In this document: in pieces, positions 1-9,734 of the stretch
How positions within the stretch are numbered: position 1 is the stretch's first letter
How the letters are laid out: the number at the start of each line of letters is the position of its first letter
Assembly: GCA_023055425.1 (NCBI GenBank)
Contig: JALGPY010000010.1
Location: forward strand, 51,086,165 to 51,150,164
Source of the DNA: Linanthus parryae
Lineage: Eukaryota; Streptophyta; Magnoliopsida; Ericales; Polemoniaceae
Reading direction: 5' to 3'
DNA: 64,000 nucleotides
Translations under genes and position numbers: made by a program
The notes under the pieces: generated by a model
The model's input: only the letters and a program-made list of their open reading frames with translations
Databases searched by the model: none
What the model was told of the DNA's origin: nothing

Positions 1-93
1 AAAACAAAAAACATTCTACTCTACATCGGGTTGCCTCCCAAGCAGCTCTTTGTAATTTAAGGTCGACGGCCCGACCATGTTACCTCTGCCACC

Positions 94-2204
94 TCACGAG
101 GGTAGTCTGGCACATTGTGCCACTTCCAGCTTAGCTTTCCTGTGCTGAATTTGAAGCACTGCTTCTTGTGCTTGAAAAGGAGATGGCTTGTTCCTTTCCC
201 AATAATCAGGTGGATCCCCTTGCAAAAACTCCGGGATTTGGCGCTTCATTGGCACAGAAAATAGAACCCCTGGATGATACTCCCAGGAGTATTGGGGCGT
301 CGGTTTAAAGACCCGAAAAGTCTCCATGTCATCATTGACCCTCATAATCAGCTCCCCATTCTCTACGTCAATGAGATTACGACCTGTCGCCAAGAACGGC
401 CTACCCAGAATTATAGGCACATCACCTGCTGGCGTGTCTAGTATGAAAAAATCAGCCGGAATTATCAAGCTGCCGACCCTTTCAAGGACATCATGTATCA
501 TCCCACAGGCTCTCTTGGATGATTCGTGTTAGAGAGTGATACATGTCCTTGGAGGCTCCCCCACACTTAGCTTTTTGAATACCGACAACGGCATCAAATT
601 CACGCTCGCTCCCAGATCACAGAGAGCCCTTCCCGTGTAGGCGTTACCCAAGTTAGCTTCAAAGAAAAAACTACCCGGATCCTTCTTTTTCTTAGGTAGT
701 CCATGCAAAACACATGAACTAACCTTTTCATTTAAGTTCACTCTCTGAAATTCATCCAACGCTTTCTTACCAAGGACTGCATCTTTAATAAACCTTGAAT
801 ATTTTAGCATCTTTTGAAGTGCCTCAATCAACAGAATATTAATGTGCAGCTTTGAAAATATGTTAAGAAAATGCCTGTATTCCTCATAATCGTCCTTCTT
901 CTTCTTAGTACGCAATGGAAATGTAAGTTCTGGAGAAGAATAAGGAGATGAAAGTGGTACCTCAGTAGATTTCTCTGCATCCTGGTGAATCATGCCCTTT
1001 GATTGGGGGATCATGACAGGTGTCTTCTCAGAATCGAAGACTTCAAGTTCCTTAGCCTTTGATGCTGTAGCTCTGGCATGACTCGGATATGGTGGATCCT
1101 CAAGTGCAATACCACTTTGAGTTGTGATGGCTTGAGCTTGCTCTTCAGAAGTATGAACAATGTTTCTTGGTTCTCTTTCTTCGATTTTCTCTTTCAGATC
1201 TTTTATTTCTGCTTGAGCCACCTGAATTGAAATTGCCAAAGAGCTGACATGTGTGGACATGTTCGTCATGTGCTGAGCCATTACCTTTATTATCCCTATC
1301 ATCTCGGTCAAATATGAAGGTGGTACTGGCTGCTGCTGATGCATCTCTGGACTAGCTACTTCATGACATGCCTCCACCGCATTCACCTGAACCATGCTAT
1401 GTGCCAGTGAGCTATGCTTCATCGGTTCTTGATGCTGGAACTCATAATCCAAGCTCTACTCTTTCTCAACAACATGTCTCATCAACTCATATGCACCCTC
1501 CACATCGCATTTGAACAAGAAGCTACCTCTAGCTTCCAAATCAATCTTATTTCTATCAGTCTTGTCAAGCCCATTATAGAATACCTGAATGATATGAGCT
1601 TTGTAAATGCCATGATTGGGGCATTTACGCAGCAACAAGTGAGGCGCTCCCATGCTGTGACGAGTGATTCATTCTGCTTTTGCCTAAAATTCCATATCTC
1701 GTTCTGTAGCTGAATCATACGTGATATTGGAAAGAATTCACACATAAACTGAGAGACACAATCTTCCCACGTTATGATTGAGTTGGAAGGAAAATAATCC
1801 AGCCAATCTTTAGCAGCTCCGTTGAGGCAATTAGGAAATAACAACAGTTTAAGTGATTCAGCAGTGACCCCCTTGTAGCGTATTACCTCGCACGTTTTCT
1901 GAAATATTCCAACGAATGCATGAGGATCTTATTCTTCTGCCCTAGTAAATGTGCACTGATCTTGTATGAATTGAATTGTGGACAGCTTGAGGCAGAAGCT
2001 TTCTGCTTGAATTGGTGGCACCACAATTGCTGGTTTAGTTCCCTTGAGTTCCGCCTCAAATGCCTAGATTATGGTCTTCCCTGACTTGTTATATGGTTTT
2101 GATTGTTGCCAAGCTACTGCCTCCCGTTGTACCTGTTTAGCCTCAGCTAACATTGCTTCCATCTGTTCTCGAGTAGGGCTACTCGGCTCTTCGCCCTCTA
2201 CCAT
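94..2204 (-). pseudogene. Ty3/gypsy gag-protease pseudogene (copy A)
   Basis: The minus-strand reading starts MVEGEEP and runs through a Retrotrans_gag-type domain (GAAKDWLDYFPSNSIITWED, then a segment ending LLRKCPNHGI, FYNGL). After a low-complexity linker comes a retropepsin-like domain with the catalytic DLGAS triad region (ALCDLGASVNLMP) and the flap-side VPIILGRPFLATGRNLIDV motif typical of plant Athila/Tat-type Ty3 elements. It cannot make a full protein. There are in-frame stops near 2067 and 1930 (both sense codons in copy B), a frameshift near 1640, a stop at 1453-1455 and a stop at 526-528 just after the catalytic region. The longest open piece is 307 codons (529-1452). No reverse transcriptase follows. 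Confidence 0.9.
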
Positions 2205-2312
2205 CGTTACCTGAGATCACAGCACTAGCACACCCGTGAGGTAATTGATAGTAACAAAAATAAAAATAAAATAAAACTCTTAACTAGTTTCTAAGTAAAC
2301 AATCTACCGCTG

Positions 2313-2330
2313 TCCCCGGCAAAGGCGCCA
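2313..2330 (-). other. Primer binding site, tRNA-Asp type (copy A)
   Basis: On the minus strand this reads TGGCGCCTTTGCCGGGGA. It matches the complement of the 3' end of plant tRNA-Asp (TGGCGCCGTTGCCGGG) except for one base. It lies 6 bases inside the LTR end (CA-3'), as expected for minus-strand priming, and it fixes the element's orientation. Confidence 0.85.
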
Positions 2331-2336
2331 AAAACT

Positions 2337-3113
2337 TGTCACGATTTCTTACGTGTATACGCAAGTGCACGGTCGAAGTAATAAAGATAAGTATTAAGCT
2401 CAGGTTGTCGAACCCACAGGGACAGTCTTGAGACTATTTAGGTAGACGATTAATTTAAAGTCAAAGTAACCGGTAAGAAGTGTTTGATTTGATGGTTCAT
2501 CACCCACAAACAAGTGACTTAAAGTAAATGACAAACTACGCTACTCTTTCTATATGATATTCAAGGTAAAGGAAGAAATGTTTGATTGATACGATTATGG
2601 AGAGAACTAGGCAATTGATGATCCCTAGGGAACTTAGCATTTTCCGGATTACGCTTAAAACACTCTAGTGATGTTTAGTTATACCGGGCTACACTCATCA
2701 TGTTCTTCTATCGATCTCACATGAATTTGCGTAATCGATTGACTTCGGGTCCTCTCAGTCCACCTTCGTCTACCGTTACATTCTAGTTGGTTCATTAGGC
2801 TCGCTCACCAGGTCTTGTCGGTTCACCGTTTTCACTAAGTCCTATTGATACAAACCGAAACAACCTACACACGGTTATTAAAGCTCTCTTCTCCTCTCGG
2901 TCTCAGAGAACTACAAGAATACTTCCTATCTTCTTCAACACGTCTCTAATAGATCACTATCGTGCAACTATATCAACAACTAGCATACTACGGGTGATCA
3001 AGCCAAGCATACTGAAGATTAAAGCACAAGAACAAGAAAGTTAACAAGAACATCAACTAGAATTAAGTTTTCAAAACATGAATCAAGTCATCAATCCGGA
3101 AAAATCTAATCAA
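2337..3113 (-). mobile_element. 5' LTR of TR-GAG-like element, truncated (copy A)
   Basis: Starts TGTCACGATTTC next to the PBS. It aligns with 32057-32835, the left end of the other LTR, up to the shared CTAATCAA. The other LTR continues for about 0.9 kb beyond that point, but here the sequence switches straight into integrase coding sequence (TTCCCATCTTCC, FPSS) of the outer element. This LTR has therefore lost its U3 half together with part of the host integrase. Confidence 0.8.
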
Positions 3114-3989
3114 TTCCCATCTTCCTTGAGCAATATTTATTTCCTTATGGAAGTTGATAATGGTCCAAACAGGTAGAAGCAACCGTCGGTCAAAAGAACG
3201 ATGCAAAAACAGTGGAGCAATTTCTCAAGCGTAATATCTTTATTAGATTTGGGAAAACCCAGAGCCAGGTTCAGTGGTAAAGTATATCATTTTATCACAA
3301 AAGTCTTTCCAATTTCTTAAAGCAGTATGGAAATCAAGAGCATATTGGAAAAGACTATGACTCCATGATGTAAAGATTGGTCCTTGAAATTGGATGATGC
3401 GCTTTGGGCATATAGGACAACTTACAAAAGCCCGCTTGGAATGTCCCCATATCAGATGGTGTTTGGTAAAGCTTGTCAGTTACCACTAGAATTAGAGCAC
3501 ATAGCTTATTGGGCAATCAAGCACCTAAACATGGATACCAGTTTATCAGGAGATAAGAGAAAGATGGCACTGCTCGAATTGGAGGAATTTAGAAAAACAG
3601 CTTATGAGAGTGCCAAAATCTATAAGGAGAAAACAATGAAATGGCATGACAACTGCATTCTGCCGAAGAAGTAATAAATTGGGAAGAAGGTTATCCTCTA
3701 TAACTTAAGGATGAAGTTCTATCCAGGGAAACTGCGCTCGCGATGGTCTGGACCACTTATTGTGAAGGACATTACATCCTGGGGAGTAGTGGATCTGGAG
3801 AACCCAAGCGAAAACAAAATTTTTAAGGTGAATGGGAACCGAGTCAATCCATACAGAGATCCGCAGGAGGTAGAAGAGGTAGAGACCATCTACCTCGACG
3901 ATCCCTAAACATTAATAAGGTAACTGAGTCGAGCCGTCGGCCGTAAATTATAAGCGATGTTTGGGAGACAACCCAACGTAGGAATAGTT
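3114..3989 (+). pseudogene. Ty3/gypsy (Athila-like) integrase C-terminal half and pol tail (copy A)
   Basis: The plus-strand reading begins with the integrase core segment FPSS..IYFLMEVDNG and continues with a broken core. It then has the well-preserved [20 protein letters not shown] and [16 protein letters not shown] motifs (3384-3674), and after a stop and frameshift the C-terminal piece FYPGKLRSRWSGPLIV..VNPYRDP ending at the stop at 3906-3908. The untranslated tail (TTTGGGAGACAACCCAACG) is typical of the 3' end of plant Athila-type pol. The HHCC zinc finger and about 65-70 following residues are missing, replaced by the nested element. The matching N-terminal pol is seen at 30451-32056 for copy B. 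Confidence 0.88.
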
Positions 3990-4112
3990 AATACATGTAG
4001 TTATTTAATATCATAATAAAAATTCATAGAAAAAGAGAGAAGTGAGAAGAGGGGTTGTGATGTTGAATTCCAGTGTTTCAGAGACACATGGATAATTTTT
4101 GAAGGAAATGGC

Positions 4113-4675
4113 TCTACGTTCAAACAAAGAAGATATGGGTTCATACGCAGACTTGCGTCCAAATGCAGAGAGCCTGCTATCAAACGCAGAATCCACGTGA
4201 GCAGAAATAAGACACACAAGAACACAGCCAGAGCAAGGAGCCCTGCATTCAAACGCTGAAGACCTGCGTTCATACGCAGTTTGCGTTGAAACGCAGAATG
4301 GTTCCCTTCAAACGAAGGGGACCCAATACAGAACGAAGAAATTTTAAAAACATTAGACCTGCGTTCAATTGTAGAGGGTCTGCGTTCAAACGCAGGTCAT
4401 GCCGGATCAATCATACAAGCCTGCGTTCAAACGCAGAGGATCTACGTTCAAACGCAGAACACGTAGCCAAATGTTTTCAAAGAAAGTGTCTGCGTGCAAA
4501 CCCACGATGTTGCTTTCTAACGCAGAAGCCAGATGTAATAAAATTCTAGATAGATAGTATGCGTTCAAAGGCATAGGTTGCATTCTAACACAGTTCATCA
4601 GAATTGGTGGAACCCTGAAATTTCTTGAAGATCAAACCATGCGTTCAAATGCAGAGAGGCTGCGTTTAAATGCAG
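4113..4675. repeat. Field of ~18 degenerate 16-bp palindromes (copy A)
   Basis: Consensus CTGCGTTCAAACGCAG: two 7-bp arms that are exact reverse complements around a CA centre. Perfect copies lie at 4380-4395 and 4421-4436. Degenerate ones include 4113, 4138, 4155, 4172, 4244, 4262, 4279, 4303, 4359, 4442, 4489, 4509, 4560, 4578, 4639 and 4660. Neighbours are often 17-21 bp apart. The field lies between the tail of the Ty3 pol and the copia gag remnant, so it may be LTR or 3' non-coding sequence of the outer Ty3 element. In translation it gives RLNAG/RSNAE-like peptides, which I regard as by-products. Confidence 0.85.
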
Positions 4676-4759
4676 CTCATGAAGATCGGAAAAATACACA
4701 AATTTGAAGGTCTGGGTTAAAAATAGAATGGGCGGGATCCAAAAAGTTTGAAATTTTTT

Positions 4760-5700
4760 GATTTTTTTTTTCCAGGAGCTGTTTTGCAATTTCGGAGTGT
4801 TTGCCTGTAAAAAAGATTTACCTTTGTAGTCTTTGCTACTGGAGGATCTTTGTTTGTCTCTATTGAAGTCTTTGTTTCCAAAGTTCTTCTTTATTTTGAG
4901 GATTCTGGTAAAGGCTTTGGAAATCAAAGAAAAACGATCTTCATCATCATCTTCTTCAATTTCAAGGCTTTGAGATGGCTTATTCTCTTTTTCCTTGAGA
5001 CCTAAATTCTTGACACCTTCTGTAACTCCCCATCAACTTCATTCATGGATATTTCATGTGTAAGGAGTTTTCCTTGCAGGTCATCAAGTTGAAGTGATGA
5101 TAGATCTTGTGCTTCCTCAATAGCAGTAGTCTTTGGTTCCCCTTTTTCTCTAGGAAGACTTCTTAGAATCTTTCTAACCTTTTCTTCATTGGAAATGTTT
5201 TTTTCCAATGAATCAAGATTGTTGACAATATCTGTGAAGTTTTTGAACATGTATCTAATTGACTCATCTCCATTCATCTTGAATAGCTCATATTGCTTCA
5301 TATATATATGTTGATCTTTGTTTGCTTGACTTCACTGGTTTCTTCAAAAGTCACCAGAAGCTTATTCCAGATCTCCTTGGCAATTTTACAACCTAAAATC
5401 ATGTTAAATTAATCTCCACTCAAAGCACAATATAAGAGATTCATGGCTTTATAATTTTTGGAAAATTGTTCCAGTTCAGAAGCAGAGAGAGAGAGAGATT
5501 CTTCAGTTTTGCGAGTTCTAATCCCATCTTAACTGCTTCTCCCAATGGAAAGTGGCTCAGTATCTTCAAAGATACTGATATGATCTTGTTTAGAAACATG
5601 TTGGGAAGCTTTCGGACAAAGTATATTGATCACAGAATCAAATCATCAAGCAGTTTTCCTTCCTTCAAAACACAGTTTAGGAAACAGCTTCCTATAAAAT
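4760..5700 (-). pseudogene. Ty1/copia gag remnant, UBN2-type (copy A)
   Basis: The minus strand encodes a copia-type gag in several frames. An N-terminal piece ends in ELEQFSKNYKAMNLLYCALS, followed by CKIAKEIWNKLLVTFEE and then the best-preserved segment, QYELFKMNGDESIRYMF, running through VRKILRSLPRE, TAIEEAQDLSSLQLDDLQG and LLTHEISM (5002-5301). An acidic stretch and a basic tail (FTRILKIKK) follow after another frameshift. At least one in-frame stop and two frameshifts break it. There is no zinc knuckle, protease, integrase or RT, so the element ends here by truncation against the palindrome field. The matching PBS and LTR lie to the right. Confidence 0.85.
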
Positions 5701-6094
5701 AGGAAACATAATATCCCTGCAAATCTTGGTTAAATAGATGGATTAGATATGGTTTAGAGTATCAAAATGATTTTTCTTTCATCACCAAATAACAACTTAT
5801 CAAGCACAGGGGTTTTAGGAGTTGAATCAAGATCAGAAACTCCACCTAAGTTCATGCACATAAAGTTATGTAAGTTTCAAAGCCTTGAAAGCTGTATCAA
5901 GACCTTGAAATAGACTAGCTATTTATAGCCTGTGAAACCAAGATGAACTTACAACTTACATCAAACAATATGACCATAATAGCAAGACTAATTCAATCTA
6001 CAAAACAGAGTTAGATATCGCAATCTTCCTACTCTGACATGCATAGCCGGTTTGATTATTGGACAACATGACTGTATAGAAGATATGCAGAATC
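5701..6094 (-). mobile_element. Copia 5' leader between gag and PBS (copy A)
   Basis: Non-coding stretch between the copia gag start region and the PBS, in the position of a retrotransposon 5' leader. I see no gene or RNA element in it. Confidence 0.5.
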
Positions 6095-6114
6095 GAACCT
6101 GGCTCTAATACCCA
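6095..6114 (-). other. Primer binding site, tRNA-Met type (copy A copia)
   Basis: The minus strand reads TGGGTATTAGAGCCAGGTTC, close to the usual copia PBS TGGTATCAGAGCCAGGTTC but with one extra G and a C-to-T change. It directly abuts the LTR end. Confidence 0.75.
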
Positions 6115-6115
6115 T

Positions 6116-7350
6116 TGAAGGGTGGCCAATCCATGAACCAGTTTGATTGCATGTCTGCTATACCGATTAAATTCATTCGATAATCAACAAGAATGCCATA
6201 ACCCTACTAGGCCGAATTAGGGTTCATACCTGCGCCCTATATAGTTGATTTAGGTCTGATTTACTTTGGATCTTCTCACCAATTGCTGAACTTCCTCCTG
6301 GATGAATGTGTGGGCTTGCTGCTTCGAGTATTCTTCTTGGCCTCCAAACGTATTGCTCTCACTCTTGAAATCGTAGATTTCAATGTGTATCTGAAGCATA
6401 CGAAATTCTGAAGACTAAGAAACTTACATAGGCTACGGGAGGGACTCGGAGGAGAAAACACGAATCTGGCTACTAACTTTATTAGGAATTCTGTTGCTAC
6501 CCGAATAGCCAAAATAAAGTTAATAACAGTTAGAACCACTAAATAACTGTTATTGCACTCCTGTCCGTATTCCCAAAGATAATATTTCGAGCTCCTACTA
6601 TTAAATAATTATTATCTCCCCATGTAAAGATTACAAATATTAGTTGATTAAATGAATTACTGACTAAAATCGACCTCTTCCCAATTCATTTAATCTTACC
6701 ACTTAGCTTTTTGATATGTTGAGATTACCAAGTAATCTACCTACAGGGTTTGACGTAATCAAAACTTATATGCCTTACCAAGGGGATATCATCAATCCCA
6801 TAACCGGGACATGGATTCCTTCGATATATCAATTTACACCATGGCATCAATTGTATCACCCAACTCACTTGAATTTGCAATAACTACTAAATTCATGTGC
6901 ATATTGACTATATAAGGATTAAGAGCATAAATAATCATAATAACCATGAGACATAGCTTGTCTTGTTATGTCAGTAAAAAGACAATGATCTCAACTTGTT
7001 ATGTTCAATATACACAAAGTATAATAGCGCATTGAGTTAAAACTATAGTATGAACTATAGCATTTCATGTAGCCAAGAAAGACCTACTAAAACAATATGC
7101 TAGAATCGCTCTGATTGTTTGTATAGTTCCATCCAGATTGTGAACTCATAACTTTCATTCCACAAGAATCGAAGATAAAATCTTCTCTGTGAAAGCTAGA
7201 CTCTACACACCAGATCTTTTACTATGTGGAATAATAGACAACTATGTGCAATAATAACATAATGTAAAAACATTACCCAAAAAATTCTCATAAATATAAA
7301 ATTCAAATAATACAATACAAAATGCATGGCTTTTAGTATAAAATCCAATA
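6116..7350 (-). mobile_element. Ty1/copia LTR (copy A)
   Basis: The inner end is TGAAGGGTGGCC (plus strand) beside the PBS. The outer end reads, on the minus strand, TATTGGATTTTATACTAAAA, resembling the common plant copia LTR start TGTTGGATTTTATAC with a TG-to-TA change. A TATA-like ACTATATAGGGCGC on the minus strand at about 6235-6245 is placed as a U3/R promoter would be. The length is about 1.24 kb. No second LTR is present, so no target duplication can be checked. Confidence 0.65.
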
Positions 7351-8093
7351 GTTACTGACGAAAAGTAATAGAGATGAAGATTTCCCTGTATAACCAATCA
7401 AAGAGGGCCCTACCTAAGAAGAACCTTTGCCATATGTTGTAATATTTTATTAGTTGCACCGGATAAATTCACTAGGAGTCTTAAGCTACTATGTTAGATA
7501 CTATATTGTAATTAGGTAATATTATCTCTTTTTTTTTTTAATCATAGCTTAACCTCACTCAAACATGTGATATAAGTAGGTAATGCATATGAGTACACAT
7601 TTACCCACTATATTTGCAGTGCATACATACTTTGATTTCTAGGGATGGAAAATTCTTTTTTGCGGATTTCCTGGCTGGATTTGTGATTTAAATATAGATG
7701 CATCTTTCTGTATTCGGTGTGTCTGCTAGCTAGCGCTTACGTATGAGTAGTGAATAACCCTCACTCTATCTATCGAGATAAGGCTTTTAATACCTGCAAT
7801 ATAGTGATGCAATGGTTCATGTGCTTCAGATAGGGATATTCTCTATCATCCTATAGCTTCCTTTAAACGATGTCATAGTTCATCTCACCTTTAAGTGCAG
7901 GGTTACAATTTCTTGGCCGGTGCGTCTATTTGCGCTTATATGACGGAGATCCATTGCACCGAGCACTGAAATTGAGCGTCTGCGTGCAATTGATGATGTA
8001 TATATATCTGCTTCCAATGTTCGCTAGCACTTGAACCACGAAATACGCACCGCACCGACTTGTGGGGTGGGGCATCACTTTTCTATATTAACC
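7351..8093. other. No gene seen (upstream of P450 pseudogene a, copy A)
   Basis: AT-rich DNA with no recognisable coding sequence. It sits where the promoter of the first P450 copy would have been. Copy B carries an extra 29 bp here (near 43783) flanked by short direct repeats, indicating a small deletion in copy A. Confidence 0.6.
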
Positions 8094-9118
8094 ATGGAGT
8101 TCCGCTTTCCTTCAAGTATTGGGTTGCTCATATTCTTCATCCTCTTATTCATGGTAGTAGACAACTATTCAAATCCAACTACTCACCTCTAAATCTTCTA
8201 CATGACCATGGTGGTAGAGTTATTTGATATGGTAGTAGACAACTATTCAAATCCAACTACTCACCTCCTCCTCTTGTAATGGTTTCTTATTAAGTTGAAA
8301 ATCCATATTTAGAGAAGAGGACCCGGAGGATTTGGTCATCAACAAAATCGTCTGGATCCTCTTCCCTTTCTTCTCTTCCTCCTTCCTTTTCCTTGTGCTC
8401 ATCCAATATAGTCTGCAGTACCTCATCGAGTCTTTTATTGTTTCCGCTTTCCTTTTTATGTGCCTTCATGGTGTTTGCATTTGTTACCAAAAGCAGCTCT
8501 TGCAGTAATCCCATATGTTAGTGAGAAAATTCTCCTACTGAGATGAATTGGTGCACGTCTTGCATCTGATGAAATTGAGCTGATCATATTCAATACCTCT
8601 CTTCCCTGATACCCCAGAATGTCTCGATACGTTGATGTCTTAAGAGCTCCATCGTGCAAATTTTTCGTAGTTGTTTCCAATAATCGCTGTATGGGGAAAA
8701 AGCAATATCCGTGGAGTTGTAAAGAAGGATATCAGCAGCTAGTAGGTACGGTCTGGAAGCAAAGATGTTATCATGGGTTTTCATGATTTCTGTGGCCATT
8801 TCTTGTATGGAAGCAATTATGTAGAAACTACACAAAGACGACAATATCACGGCAGTTATCTATGTTAGTTTTCCAATCATCCCATTTGAATATTAATCTA
8901 GAAACTACACAAAGATTTTTAATTCAGACTAAAATCTTATGTTATCCCGTTTCAGGACATTTTCAGTGGTGGGAGCGAGACATCATCAACCACTGTAGAA
9001 TGGCAACTTTGGAACTGCTGAAGAATCTAGAAATTGTGCAAAGAACACAAGTTGAGGTAAGAGATGTCTTTGAAGGAAAATGAATGTTGATGACTCTGAT
9101 CTTCTGAAATTGAAATAG
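8094..9118 (+). pseudogene. CYP71D-like P450 pseudogene a, with internal inversion (copy A)
   Basis: Plant P450s of this family are ER-anchored monooxygenases with two exons. The hydrophobic N-terminal anchor is on the plus strand at 8094-8192 (MEFRFPSSIGLLIFFILLFM) and ends in a stop. The middle of exon 1 is inverted and reads on the minus strand from about 8815 to 8275: MATEIMKTHDNIFASRPYLL, SPYSDYWKQLRKICTMEL (C-helix W..R), then RIFSLTYGITARAAFGNK and RLDEVLQTILDEHKEKEGG. The plus strand resumes at 8837 with DDNITAVIY, then an 8864-8955 intron (GT..CAG), then exon 2 with the I-helix (DIFSGGSETSSTTVEW) up to LLKLK and a stop. Everything after the I-helix (ExxR, PERF, heme loop) is missing. 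The same inversion is in copy B. Confidence 0.9.
8151..8267 (+). repeat. 39-bp tandem duplication in P450 pseudogene a (copy A)
   Basis: Bases 8151-8189 recur at 8229-8267, starting ATGGTAGTAGACAACTATTC. The repeat lies between the anchor-coding piece and the inversion breakpoint, so it may be part of the rearrangement that produced the inversion. Confidence 0.85.
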
Positions 9119-9734
9119 TTGAAAATGATTAATAATAGGTGGTAAAAGGAGAATTAAAACTGAATAATACAAAAAAAAGAGTAAGAGATTAGATTTCATA
9201 TTTCTACTCGTGTATTGATAGCTAGTTTTACAATTTTCAAAGGTTAAGATTTCAGTTGTATAATAAATAACTTGGCTGTCTTTGAGCCATCCACTTTACC
9301 CGATATGTATCAAGCAAATATATGCAAATTGATATCCAGATAAGGATTTTTGGATTGGAAAAACATAATCAATCACAAATTAGCTGGTGAGATTATCATG
9401 GAAGGCTCGGTCTATATTTCATCAAATTCAGAAACGGTATCAGTCATGAGTTTGTCGGCTCATGATTTTCAGTGTCTTTCAATTACAATTAATAACTAAA
9501 ATACTATAAAAAAGTCTAAAATCCCAGTGGAAAATATTATAGTTCTATCCAAAAGATATTGTACCCACATAAATAATCATATATGTCATACAAGGATAAA
9601 TAGCTACCATCACTTTACACGGGTATCTTGAAAATTTGTCATAAAAGGATGGAAAGCCTTTTTGCTAAGCTTATAAATAAATTGCTACAAAGGCACATGC
9701 TACAGCATCACTTTCCGCCCCAATATCTCTAAGT
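9119..9734. other. No gene seen (between P450 pseudogenes a and b, copy A)
   Basis: AT-rich spacer with no recognisable coding sequence. It includes the position where the promoter of pseudogene b would lie (several TATAAATA-like stretches near 9670), but no site stands out. Confidence 0.5.

Larger units (their letters stand above)
1..3113 (-). mobile_element. TR-GAG-like non-autonomous Ty3/gypsy element, copy A (partial)
   Basis: Read on the minus strand the order is truncated 5' LTR, primer binding site, gag, protease, and then a short tail around 33-90. That tail resembles the end-of-pol tail of the neighbouring plus-strand Ty3 element (GTCGACCTTAAATTA here, GTCGGCCGTAAATTA there, followed by a TTGGGAGGCAA-type motif). 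RT, RNase H and integrase are therefore absent between protease and tail. The rest of the element, including its other LTR, would lie left of the window; the equivalent part is seen at 32057-36087 in copy B. Confidence 0.8.

Noticed and set aside
326..532. Plus-strand frames antisense to gag-protease (326-532, 1414-1713, and equivalents in copy B)
   Set aside because: Shadows of the minus-strand retroelement reading frames.
4001..4598. Repetitive RLNAG/RSNAE peptides encoded on both strands of the palindrome field
   Set aside because: The peptides arise because the palindrome reads open in several frames. Frames break between copies A and B, and there is no start context.
4113..4675. CRISPR-like appearance of regularly spaced palindromic repeats
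   Set aside because: The setting is a plant nuclear genome, the repeats are degenerate and unevenly spaced, and there are no unique equal-length spacers or cas genes.
8862..9083. Plus-strand open frame opening MLVFQSSHLNINLE
   Set aside because: Its first part is P450 intron sequence read through the splice acceptor. Only the part after 8955 is P450, and much of that is in other frames.
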